Assembly (NCBI GenBank): GCA_963921195.1
Contig: OY992536.1
Location: forward strand, 109,270,778 to 109,334,777
Direction of reading: 5' to 3'
Length of the DNA: 64,000 nucleotides
Source of the DNA: Pegoplata infirma
Lineage: Eukaryota; Arthropoda; Insecta; Diptera; Anthomyiidae
The position numbers and the translations under genes were made by a program. A model generated the notes under the pieces. The model worked only from the letters and a program-made list of their open reading frames with translations, did not search any database and had not been told where the DNA came from. The number at the start of each line of letters is the position of its first letter. Within the stretch, counting starts at the first letter, position 1. Positions 21,480-32,589 of the stretch are shown here, piece after piece.

Positions 21480-21800
21480 GGAAAGTTTCCGATTGTCACT
21501 CACCTGAAAGTATTTTGGAACGATTTCGCTGTTAAACTGTCCAAGCTACTAAATTCTTCTTCTACGTCAGTCGGAGATATTATGTGTCCCATCAGATGTC
21601 GAAGTCTTCTACAAGTCAGTCTTAGGCATGTAAAAAGCATATTTTCTGCTGGCTCCTCATCTATTTCGAAGAATCCGAACGCGTCCGTGTCAGATAGATT
21701 TTTCTTCTTAAGTTGGTAACATAGGTTACAATGTCTAGATAGGTATGACGTAAGAATTTGAAGATCCTTTTTGTCTTAAGACAGTAGTGGTTTTGATACC
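21480..21800 (-). pseudogene. LINE C-terminal fragment, different family
   Basis: The minus strand reads SDTDAFGFFEIDEEPAENML, then LTCRRLRHLMGHIISPTDV, which looks like the region around the C-terminal knuckle of R1/LOA-like LINEs with the Cys residues mutated. It ends at the right with partly decayed sequence. Confidence 0.45.
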
Positions 21801-21994
21801 GATCTGGATGAAATTCTGAATCTACTTAACTGTCGCTGACCAGCACAAAAGTTCCATAATATATTGATAAGGATTTCCCCATCATCATTTAAAAGCTTAA
21901 AATATTCTATAAATAGTTTCTACAGTTTGAGAAATAACTTAAAAATTGTGCCCTTTAGGTCAAAATACGAATTCGTGTTGCACAGTTTTATCAT

Positions 21995-22892
21995 GTCTTT
22001 ATCTCGAAAGTACAAAGAATGTCATTGATGTGCATTACTGTTGCCCTTCGCACTACACCTACGGCTGCATTAGAAATCCTCCTTCAATTGATGCGGCTAC
22101 GTCGGCAATTCGACTGAATAGCACGATTTTGGGAAGGACAGCAATGCCACAAAATATGGACGTTTGCAATGTCTTGTCTACAACCGCAGTTAATATCTAT
22201 TCTGAAAGTTAAGCCATGGTTAAGTTCCTATAGTCAATGTTTCTGAAAACAATATCTGCCCTTAACTGTCGTATGCCTTTAAATGAGATATCCAAGAAGT
22301 TTGACACCCGACTCATATGGGTCCCAGGGCACAGATTCAATTCAGGCAATTGCAAAGCCGAAGAGCTTGCGAAAATGAGAACTACTCTACAGGTTCCAAC
22401 AGAATTGGAATGTTGCAAGCAAAATCTACGGCTTTGACTAATCGGAGATGGGAATCGGCCTTCTTCTAATCAGAGGCGCACAAGTGATCTGATATCACTT
22501 CCAAGAGGAGAGATTTTGACAGTGGATGCTGTAACTACCGGGCACTGTCTTATAAGAAAGTAAGCAGAGCGATTAAATATGCCTTCAAATGAATTTTTCC
22601 CAAATCGCATGGATGAGGAGGAGTTGGAAACTATCGAACACTTTAAATGCCACTGCCCGGTACTATCTGGCCAGAGATTTGCTTCACTGGGATCTAGGGA
22701 GCTACACGGTGTTGCTGATTTGTCGAACGTCAAATTCAATGTCGTAGGAGTTTCATAAGGATCTTAAATTTGTTAAACGACAGGGACTAGTAGGGGAACC
22801 TATTACAGTCCCGTCGTACCACAACGGACCTCAGAGTCTATATATACTGACGTGGAACGTCAGCAGCAACTTACAACCTAAGCTAACCTATC
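21995..22892 (+). pseudogene. Decayed LOA-type LINE 3' end
   Basis: Closely parallels 3560-4818 with internal deletions: RTTPTAALEILL region, RNase H phrases IYSES and RLIWVPGHRFNSGNCKAEEL, the knuckle region with Cys lost (FPNRMDEEELETIEHFKC), and the full 3' UTR ending CTTACAACCTAAGCTAACCT. Several stops and frameshifts. One deletion joins the post-RT region directly to the middle of RNase H. Confidence 0.8.
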
Positions 22893-23574
22893 GTCCAGCT
22901 ATTCGAGCTATTACTTTGTCCTCAGTAGAAATGTACTAAAAATATAAACAATTTATTTCTGTATTTGTTGTCAGATTGCATTATGACACACACACAACTT
23001 GTGTGAAAAATGAACTCGTATTGTGTACATCACAAATGAAAACCAAAAAGAAAACTTTCTTTATTTTCATCGTCTTCTTCTTCTTCATCATCATTTTCTT
23101 AATAACGCTTAAAATACAGATGTTCATATTTTCTACATCAACAGGATAATACTTCTTACACTTATAACTAACACTTGTACAAACATTTACACACACACAC
23201 ACACACTTACAAATATCATACAATGTTAGCGTTTTGTAATATTATGTACAATATATAAATAAGAACAAAACTGATAAAAATAAAAGAGAAGATGAAAAAA
23301 ACAGAACTAAATGAAAAAGTGCGTGGGCGATTTGTATGTATTGTATTGTATTGCTTTAGTAAATATGTATTAGTAAATGTTTTATATAAATATAAGTATA
23401 TAAGTATGTAATGGCATTGTTTGTTGTTATTTTTTTTATCTTAGCTTACAAAAAATATATGAAAACTAAATACAAACGTTGAGAGCATATAGATAGCAGA
23501 GATGAAAACAAAAAGAGGTCTCAGCTCTTTTTGATATATGAACTTTAAAAATACGACTCATTGAAACACGATCT
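22893..23574. other. AT-rich stretch with CA microsatellites
   Basis: (CA)n runs at 22983-22993 and 23189-23206 and TA/GTAT-rich sequence around 23340-23420. The reading frame over the CA run is low complexity and not a gene. Confidence 0.5.
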
Positions 23575-23932
23575 TTTGATAGACTCTTGAGATCCGTGGT
23601 GATACCACGGGACAGTAATGGGGTTCCCCTACTAGTCCCTTCCGTTAAACCAATTTGACCTTCTTATAAACTCAAAGTTTTTGAATATTGACATCCGAAT
23701 AATCAGAAAGATCGTGCAGTTCCTTAGATCCAAGAGATACAAGTCTATGACCAGAAAGTACCGGGCAACGGCAAATAAAGTTGTCTATACAACCGATTAG
23801 CGTGCTACGTTGGCTGCTGTAATTACATCTACAGCAGCCAACGTAAAAATCTCTACACTTGGAAGCGATATTAGCTCTCTTGTGCGCTTCTGATTAAGTG
23901 AGGGCCATATCTGTCGTGTAGTCTCACAAGTT
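23575..23932 (-). pseudogene. LOA-type LINE 3' fragment with an internal hairpin
   Basis: Minus-strand 3' UTR (GGTGATACCACGGGACAGTA) and C-terminal coding sequence of the LOA-type LINE. At 23807-23844 a perfect 15-bp inverted repeat (arms ACGTTGGCTGCTGTA, 8-nt loop) replaces part of the normal sequence. It adjoins the 3' end of the next copy. Confidence 0.75.
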
Positions 23933-24277
23933 GAAAGTGGCTGCTGATGCTTTACGTCAGCACACATACACTCTGATGTCCATTGTAACACCACGGGACA
24001 GGAATGGGGATCCCCTACTAGTTCTCGCCCTTAAATCAAGTGTAGCTCCTTATGAAACTCCTCAGATATTTAAGTTAGATATTCGACAAATCAGAACAAT
24101 CGTGCAGCACCCTTGACCACAGTGAAGCAAGTCTCTGACCAGAAATCGCCGGGAAGCAGAAGATAAAGTTTTCTTTACTTTTCAACTCCCTTTCATCAAT
24201 GCAACTTCGGCAAAAGTCATTTGACAGAACATTTAACCAATCAGCGTGTTTTCCTATAAGGCAGTGTCCGGTAGTTA

Positions 24278-25766
24278 CACTCAAAAAAAAAACTGTAATG
24301 CTAGCAAAAAAAGCTTGTAAACCTACAAGAAAATTTGCTGATTTTGAACCCACAATTTTTTTGCTAAAGTTAGCAAAAATGTTTTGCCAATAATTAGTTA
24401 ACTGATTTTTTTTTTTGAACTTACAAGGGAAGTCTCCCTAGTGTCACCCGCGGATCTTTATGGAATTGGTTTTATTTTGTAGATCAGAAAAAATAAAGGG
24501 ACACGTATTTTTTTTTAGCGGCCCAAATTCATATTTAGTGGGTAAAAAGGAGAGGGAAAAACAAGGCCATTTTTCAGTTTTTTTCGTATATCTCCTATAT
24601 TATGCAAAGAAACCTAGTCATGTTACATACCAAATGAAAGGTCTTTGGAAAACCTAACTACGTGTGCTAAGAACGTGTCCAAACATGCACAACTTTTCGT
24701 CTTATTGAGTAAAATACCAAAATTTTACCACATTTTTGTTAGTAAGTCGAAAAATAATAATTTATTTGGCACGTTATTAGCATCACGAGATAGGTATTTC
24801 AAATACCTTTAATGTGATACCAAATATGCTTATATTAGTTTTGACTAAATAGGCATAAATCGTAAAAAACTGAAGAAGGTCAACTTCCCCCCATACAAAT
24901 AACCTCCCCTAAAAATGAGTTTGGGCCGCTAAAAAAAAATACGGGTCTAATTAATTTTCGTTCTAAACAACATATCCAAATTTCATGCAGATCGGAGGGT
25001 GACACCAGGGAGACTTCCCTTGTTAGTTCATACACATTTGAGGACCCCATTGGGTTCGGACCCAATAGGTCCAGATCTAATAGGCCTAGACCTAGTTGGG
25101 TTCCTTAAAAATCGTCATAGTTTTTGATCCAAAATTTGTGTCCGTTTCGCTCTACCTTGCTTAGTTTTTGAGATACGTGATTTTAGGGGATCACTGGGTT
25201 CTTGAGAATTAAAAAACTCGATAACTTCAAAAATATTACTCGGAGAGCTTTTGGTTATTTTGCGGTCTTGTTCTACGTGTAGAGAGCTACAAAAATTCTT
25301 GTGGACTTTTTGTTGTGTCGGCAATATTTACCGAGATATGAATATTTTAAAATTTTCGGGAATGCTAACTTTTTTGGATCCAAAGTTAGGTTCCATTAGG
25401 GTCCACACATGTGAAGAGGACCCGCGAAAGTATGGACATTCTAAGAACCAAAAATGCCCTCCATTTTGCTCTATCTGGCTTAGTTTCCGAGATAGCACCA
25501 TTTTAAGTTTTCTGAAAATAAAAAAAAAATTAACCATTTATTTTTGCTAATGTTAGCAAAAAATCTTGTAAAAATGTTGTCAACTCAATTTCAAATTTAG
25601 CAAAAGAAATTAGTTCAAAGTTTGTTTAAAATTGCTAATGTGCTAAATGAAGTTTACAAGAATTTTTTTGCTAACATGCTAATCTCAACTAAAAATTTGC
25701 TAAAAGTTAGCTAACTAGCATTAGCAAAAAAAAATTAGTAAATCTACTAACGTATTTTTTTGAGTG
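24278..25766. mobile_element. TA-flanked MITE, copy 2, with a nested MITE
   Basis: CACTCAAAAAAAAAACTGTA to TTTTTTTGAGTG, with TA at 24276-24277 and 25767-25768. The LINE sequence resumes exactly (GGTAGTTA then CAGCAGCCAACG), so the insertion site is certain. Without the nested 24424-25022 element it is about 887 bp, close to the 881-bp copy at 51307. Confidence 0.9.
24424..25022. mobile_element. TTA-flanked MITE, Harbinger-like
   Basis: Terminal inverted repeats of 26 bp with one mismatch, starting CAAGGGAAGTCTCCC. TSD TTA at 24421-24423 and 25023-25025, shown by the uninterrupted GAACTTAGTTCA in copy 1 (5378-5390). A second inverted block (TAGCGGCCCAAA / TTTGGGCCGCTA) lies inside. A 3-bp TTA TSD is characteristic of PIF/Harbinger elements. 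No transposase inside. Confidence 0.8.
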
Positions 25767-28261
25767 TACAGCAGCCAACGTCGAAATCTCTTCTCTTGCA
25801 ATCGATATTAGGTCACTTGTGCGCTTCTGATTATTGCATTCATGTGTCCATTTCTGATTAGTTTCCGTTGCGAAACAAAGCCGTAGATTTTGCTTTCTAG
25901 TTTCCAGAGGCATACCAACACATTCCAATTCCATTGAAACCTGTAATGTAGGCTTTGCAATTCCCTGGGATGTTTCTATGCCCTGGAACCCATATGGCTC
26001 ATATGTTAAACTGCTTAGCCATCTTATGTGGCAGTCAAGAATAAATCTTGTTTTTAGAAACTTTGACTCGGGGGACCTGACCGGGGCTTGACTGTCGGAA
26101 TATATGTTGACTGCGGTTGTAGACAAGATATTGAAACTCAACCAGTCAGTCACTTCCTTTATTGCCAGCATCTCTGCTCGGAAAACACTGCAATGATATT
26201 TTAATCTTTGAGCCAGGCTCAACCCAAGCACCTCCGAATAGACTCCGAAGCCAAATTTTGTGTGTAGCTTCGATCCATCTATGTAAAAAATTATAGAGTA
26301 TCCACTACCCGGAATGCTCCTCATTCGAGAATGCCTGGATGGAATGATAGTTATAAAGTGGCGCTTAAAAAGACTCATAGAGGCAGCACAGTCCACATTT
26401 TGTGGTATATCTATCTTCTTCAAGATCGCGCTATTGCCACAATCGCTGCTTCTACATTGCAGTGTGATGTTAAGTCGAAGTGCTGACGTAGCCGTATACT
26501 GCCTACCCAATATGTCCAATGGTATCAGGTGAAGGAGGATGTCTAATGCAGCCGTAGGTGTAGTATGAAGATCACAAGTGATGCAAATCGGCGCCATTCT
26601 CTGCACCTTCGTGATAAATACACAGTTCGCTTTGCCAACAGACAATGATTCTATACAGCAGAATTGGACGCATCACTACTGTATAGATCCAACGAAGGAC
26701 TTTAAAGCTAAGACACCATCGTTTTCCAATGGACCTTTTACAGAAATATAAAGAAATCGTTGCTTTTTTTCACCCGTTCCTCAATATTACGCCTGAAATT
26801 TAACTTCCTATCTAGAAACACTACAAGATACCGAGCTCCACCTGAGAAGGTGATTTCAGTGCCGTCTAGAGAAATTGGATCAAAAGCAGGAATCTTATTG
26901 TTCCTTGTAAATAAAACAAGCTCTGTTTTACTTGGATTAACTCCCAGACCACAGCCTACTGGCAATTAAGACAGATCCTTTAGAGAACCCTAAAGAACGT
27001 CCCTCAATGTTGGCAGATGATCTCCCTTTACCGCTATCGCGACATCGTCAGCATATGCGACAACATGACAACCACGTACTTCTAGAGATAGCAGCATTGA
27101 ATTCAGTGCCAGGTTCCAAGGAACACCACCGTTTTGTGTCCCCTATGGCCAAATCGATATATGACATACGATCCCAATTCAGACGTTATACGTCTATTGG
27201 CAAGTAGATTTTCCACCATTGAAACCATCCCACGCTTTACCCTTGGACCAGACAATAATACAATTGTCGAGTCTGGGATGACATTATTAAAAGCCTCTCT
27301 ATGTCAAGAAAGGCCACCATAGTGTACTCCTTTGCCGAAATCGATCTCTCGAAGGAACCAACAAGCTCATGAAGAGCTGTTTCCTTTGGTCTACCCTTGC
27401 TGTATGCATGTTGCCTTGTCGAAAGCAACCTCGAGTCAATCACTCTACGCAAATATGAGTCTATCATTCGTTCCATTGTCTTTAACAAAAAAATTACGAC
27501 AGACTAATTGACCTAAAATCCTTTGAAACTGTGTGAGAGTTTTTCCCAGACTTTGGTATTAAAACGACTGTGTTATCCATCCATTTGAAAGGAATATATG
27601 TCCAGTTTATGCATGTTGTGTAGAGATTATACAACCAAGGGGTAATATAGTTCGACATTTGTTGCACCTTAGCTGGAATTATACCTTCAGGTCTATGGGT
27701 ATTTATAGGGCCTGAAGCTTTTAGTCGCCCAGATTAATGTGGGCATATTTATTATCTCCGAAGTAATATCAGATGATTGGGCGTCAGAGCGTTCCAAAGC
27801 TTTAAACAGCGTCAAGGAATTACCAGGAAAATGGTTTTCAAGAAGAATATCCAGCGACTCCCCACAGAAGATATACCACACACCAGTAGGATCCTTCAGG
27901 TATATTAGGGTGCAAGGAGAAGGACTTTTCGCAGCCTGGATGCCTCAGAAACATCTTCAATGTTTCCACAGAAGCTTTTCCAAGAAACACATTTGGCATC
28001 TCGATCCATTACTGGTCAGATAAGCTTTCGTATTTTGGATTTCATAAAAATATTAGATCCTAGAATGTTAAAAAAATTTGCAATGACTTTGAACATGCTT
28101 AACTGGCGATGCTAACGGAAAAAGTTGTGTGGTATCGCTATCGACCAAACCTTCTACTGCACGTATCTAAGTAAGATTGATAAGCACATTGGTATTTTAG
28201 GAATCAGTAAGGTCAATTAAAGACTTCCCTAGAATCATACGATACTAAAATGTGTTGGTAC

Positions 28262-28758
28262 TAGTGCCTACGGTCAGTACCGTAGTACCGGGAATACCGG
28301 TATTCCCGGTTCTCTGTATTACCGGGAAATGGTACCGGTTTCCCGGTTCTTAATTCATTTCCGGTATTTCCGGTTCTGGTTCTGAAGGTATTCCCGGGAC
28401 TAACGGTATGTATATTTAAAAGTTTGTACAATTAAAATTTTTTCTTTGCTTTTACAAAAAAAAAATGCAAAACATGTGAAAAATACCATTTCCATTTCAT
28501 TCCATTGAATTTAAGAACAAATAGTTACATGATTTTCAAATAATTTTACAAACTCAACTATATCTGAAATGCTGATTAAGTAATGTAATTTAAACATTTT
28601 CTGGTATAGTATTTTTTTGGTTTTTGAGAACCGGTACCAGGATCAGAGCCGGGAATACCGGTATTCCCGGGAATATATCTAGAACCGGGAAACCGGTACC
28701 AGAACCGGGAATACCGTTATTCCCGGGAATACCGAAAACCGGGAAATGGGGGGCACTA
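28262..28758. mobile_element. hAT-type MITE rich in CCGGTA palindromes
   Basis: 8-bp TSD GTTGGTAC at 28254-28261 and 28759-28766. Termini TAGTGCC and GGCACTA. Near both ends are dense motifs such as GGGAATACCGGTATTCCCGG; the centre is plain AT-rich sequence. No ORF of note. Sequence between 28001 and 28253 is unrecognised. Confidence 0.8.
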
Positions 28759-28766
28759 GTTGGTAC

Positions 28767-29094
28767 TCCTCAACAAACTTGTAAGCTCGCACTTTGGTTT
28801 TATGATTTTAAAAAAGTTTGGGTTCGTAGGAAACTGAAAACTCTTGCTTCGTGAGTTTTATGGTAAAAAATTTGTTTACCATAAAAACATTTTTCCAGTA
28901 ATATCCGAATATCAACTAATATTTAAAACTAAACAAAATCAAAAAAAATTGTTTTGACTTTGTTCGGAACTTTTCGATTTTCAATCCAATAAAGGAACCC
29001 AAAGACATTGCCCTACAGGTCCTATATTTTTATTGTCAATAAAAGGCAATTTTTCCGTTCCCGACGATTTTGAAATTCGAAAAATAGGAAAATT
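28767..29094. other. No gene recognised
   Basis: AT-rich DNA between the hAT element and a mini-me fragment. I see no repeat boundary or protein-like frame. Confidence 0.4.
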
Positions 29095-29316
29095 TGCTAC
29101 ACCCTACTGCTGAAACTTGGCATATATATTTACAATTTTCCTGTCCAGGTTGGTATTGATTTTCAGCCAAATCGGTTAAGTGGTTCAGAAGTTATAAGCA
29201 AAACCGTGAATTTCAGATTGGTTTCACCTTTAATTCAATTGAATTCCTTGAATTTAAGCGTGTTAGTGGATTCGGTCAAGTCGATTTTAACTTTTCTACT
29301 TGTTTTAGTTAATTTT
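29095..29316 (+). repeat. mini-me fragment, 3' half
   Basis: Matches the 3' half of the main mini-me subfamily: CTGCTGAAACTTGGCATATA, TTTCAGCCAAATCGGTTAAG, AAGCAAAACCGTGAATTTCA and the terminus GATTCGGTCAAGTCGATTTT followed by ACTTGTTT. The GTCY tract is missing. Confidence 0.7.
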
Positions 29317-29877
29317 TTTAGACATAGCAAAGGGAGTTTTTTGGTCCCTCGTCCCTTTATTGTACGTTTTTTTAAAGTTCACTGGAAGTTTTTAGTGTTT
29401 AAACTAATTTTTTAAATTCTTTTTCTGGTGGCCGTAACATCTAAAGCGACAGGAACATCTAGTTTTCGAGACATCACGCAATAAAATATAGACCCTCTTA
29501 TTCGTTTATTCGTTTAGCACAACGAGAAACGCTTTGGTATTTTGTTAATAACAACCAACATTTATTTAGCATAAAAAAAATACAACTCTTAAAACTCTGT
29601 TCAAATATTATTGCTCACTACTGTATAAACTATATTAAGTAAATATATTTTCTATACTTATTTATATTTAAAAATACATAAAATGTCTGTGTATAATACA
29701 GAAAAGACTAAAGCTGACTAAATATGTAGACTTATGTAGTATACACTTTTTTAAAGACAAAAAAAATGCTGGATTTGCGATTTTTTGTTTATTGTTTACT
29801 ATTTACTAACTGCAATTTGTGGTATTTTAGTGTACGTGTCAGTTTAATGACAAACAATTTTGTCTAAATATAAAATA
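29317..29877. other. No gene recognised
   Basis: AT-rich; no clear ORF, repeat or hairpin beyond low complexity. Confidence 0.4.
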
Positions 29878-30939
29878 CTAGCTTACCATCCCGGTACTTC
29901 GTTACCGGTTGTATTGAATTCCGGATAATAGAAGGATCAGGATTACTCTACCGATTTCAAAAAAATTCCCCTACGTAGTCTTTGTTTTATTTACATGTGG
30001 ACGTTTAAATCTTTCAAAAAATAATGTTTCAATGAATAATTTAAACATTAATATTTGAATAACTTCGCTGGTACGTTGTCATGTTCGTTCCGGTGAAAAA
30101 AGATATTGAAAATTTTCGAGCCCTTATGTCGGAATTTTGGATTTTGAGTGAATAAATATTTCAACGAAAAAAGAAATTGAAAATAAGTTTGAGTGAAAAA
30201 ACATACAGAGAAAAAAAATATGGAGTGAAAAAAGTTAAATACGAAAAATTTAAGTAAAAAGTATCATTCCATATTGTTCCCTGCTCTATTCCATTTCGTT
30301 TCCCGTTCTACTCCATTTCATTTCCAATTCCATCTCTTTCGTTACATGTAAGTTTTATTTTAAAAGTACTAAAACACAATTTTTTACACCTCTTGAAACG
30401 GAATTTTTTTAAAATACTTTAGCAGAATATTTTTTCACCGAAGGAGCCTACATTCTAAAACTCAAGATTCTAAGGTCATTATTATAGGAACAAAAAAAGT
30501 ACCAAAAGTAAACTTTCTTACCCCTGTTACAAAAGGAATTTACAAAAAGTACCTCTTCCAGAATGGTTTTTATCTTTACCGAAGGATCCTACATTCCATA
30601 TTTCAATATTCTAGAATCATTGTTTCAGCAAATATTAAAAGTACAAAAAGGATTTTACATTCCTAATTTTAAGTTTCTAGAACCATAACGTCAGAAGATA
30701 TCAAAAGTACCGAAAATACACTTTTTTATCTATTTTACCCCACTAAGAAGCGGAATTTCCATAACTAATATCACCCAGAATGTTTCTTTTTACCGAAATC
30801 TCCTACATTACAAATTCTAAGATTCTTCGACCATATTTTCAGGAAATATAAAAAGTTTCTATGAATTTTATTTCAGGGAATAAAAAGTGCACTTTAGGTA
30901 CTTTTTCTAAAAAGCACTTTTTGTAAGAGGTACTTTTTA

Positions 30940-31475
30940 TAAAGGTACTTTTTATAAAATTGTACTTTTTATGAAAGGTACTTTTAATAAAAGGTACTTT
31001 TTATAAAAGGTACTTTTTATAAAAGGTACTTTTTATAAAAGGTACTTTTTATAAAAGGTACTTTTTATAAAAGGTACTTTTTATAAAAGGTACTTTTTAT
31101 AAAAGGTACTTTTTATAAAAGGTACTTTTTATAAAAGGTACTTTTTATAAAAGGTACTTTTTATAAAAGGTACTTTTTATAAAAGGTACTTTTTATAAAA
31201 GGTACTTTTTATAAAAGGTACTTTTTATAAAAGGTACTTTTTATAAAAGGTACTTTTATAAAAGGTACTTTTTATAAAAGGTACTTTTTATAAAAGGTAC
31301 TTTTTATAAAAGGTACTTTTTATAAAAGGTACTTTTTATAAAAGGTACTTTTTATAAAAGGTACTTTTTATAAAAGGTACTTTTTATAAAAGGTACTTTT
31401 TATAAAAGGTACTTTAAAAGGTACTTTTTATAAAAGGTACTTTTATAAAAGGAATTTTTATAAAAGGTACTATAA
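30940..31475. repeat. 16-bp tandem array, about 33 units
   Basis: Near-perfect repeats of ACTTTTTATAAAAGGT. The homogeneous core is about 31005-31410; edge units are degenerate. The motif AAGTAC/GGTACTTTTT also occurs in the flanking sequence, so the array probably grew from it. Confidence 0.95.
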
Positions 31476-31489
31476 TGCGCAATTTCCAA

Positions 31490-32525
31490 AAAGTACTTTT
31501 CCTGAATTTTCTTTTTTCACTGAAGGATCTACATTCAAAATTTCAAGTTTCTATGCCCATTATTTGAAGAAATAACAAAAAGTGCACTTTTTACCCCTTT
31601 TACCCCCCTTAGAATCCAAATATTAAAAATTTGTTTTTTTTAGCACAGGATCCTACATTCTAAATTTTAAGTTTGTATGACGATTATTCCAGTAAATGAA
31701 AAAAAAGTACCAAAAGTACACTTTTTTACCCATTTCACCCCCGTAGAATCAACATTGGCAAAACCCCAGCCTTAGTGAATTTTTTTCCGGGAGGTGAACC
31801 TACATTGCAAATTTCAAGTTTCTAGGAGCATTATTTAAGAATATATAAAAGGTACCAAAGATAAGTTTTTTACCCTATTTACCCCCTTAGAATCAACATT
31901 GGCAAAAATCCAGCCTTAATGGATCCAAAATTCAAGTCTCTATGACCATTATTTCATGAGATATAAAAAGTACCAAAAGTGCAGTTTTTACCCTTTTTAC
32001 CCCCATAGAATCAACATTGGCAAAAATCCAGTCTTAATGGATCTTTATTCCGGGAGGTGAACATACAGTCCAAATTTCAAGTCTCTATGACCATTATTTA
32101 AGGAGATATAAAAAGTACCAAAAGAACAGTTTTTTTACCCTTTTTACCCCGTTAGGATCAACATTGGAAAAAATCCAGCCTTACAGGATCTACATTCCGG
32201 GAGGTGAACATACAGTCCAAATTTCAAGTCTCTATGACCATTATTTCATGAGATATAAAAAGTACCAAAGTACAGTTTTTTACCCTTTTTACCCCCTTAG
32301 AATCAACATTGGCAAAAGTCCAGCCTTACAGGATCTACATTCCGGGAGGTGAACATACAGTACAAATTTCAAGTCTCTATGACTATTATTTCATGAGATA
32401 TAAAAAGTACCAAAAGTACAGTTTTTTACCCTTTTTACCCCCTTAGAATCAACATTGGCAAAAATCCAGCCTTAGTGGATCTATATTCCGGAAGTTGAAC
32501 CTACAGTCCAAATTTCAAGTCTCTA
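31490..32525. repeat. Tandem array of roughly 145-bp units
   Basis: The anchor phrase AATCAACATTGGCAAAA recurs about every 118-150 bp (31748, 31891, 32009, 32157, 32307, 32449), each followed by TCCAGCCTTA, TTCCGGGAGGTGAAC and CAAATTTCAAGTCTCTATGA. The upstream part, to about 30430, holds more diverged units. Confidence 0.85.
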
Positions 32526-32589
32526 GCTTCAGCGGTTTGGGCTTGGCGATGATGAGTCAGTCAGTCAGTCACGTTACTCTTTTATATAT

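Larger units (their letters stand above)
23933..28000 (-). pseudogene. 5'-truncated LOA-type LINE, minus strand, split by a MITE
   Basis: The 3' UTR starts at 23934 (GAAAGTGGCTGCTGATGCTT) and the copy continues leftward through ORF2 to near codon 380. It is interrupted at 24278-25766. Readable phrases: FYIDGSKLHTKFGFGVYSEV (RNase H), VPLDILGRQY-like region, and GLGVNPSKTELVLFTRNNKI (RT 3' part). Frameshifts and deletions throughout; the YADD region near 27045 is still recognisable in DNA. 5' truncation falls near 28000 in the linker before RT. Confidence 0.8.
29878..32589. repeat. Unclassified dispersed element with tandem arrays
   Basis: Starts near TACTAGCTTACCATCCCGGT and ends near TTTGGGCTTGGCGATGATGA followed by (AGTC)n and TATATAT; such end sequences recur in arthropod repeats (from memory, family not assigned). 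The right end is split by the DDE transposon and resumes at 35267 (ATATATAGATTG). Repeated phrases 'AAGTACCAAAAGTACAC' and 'GATCCTACATTC' occur throughout. Confidence 0.5.

Noticed and set aside
22981..23223. Cys/Val-rich small protein on the minus strand
   Set aside because: Arises from a CA microsatellite and poly-Lys codons; no homologous copy or gene context.
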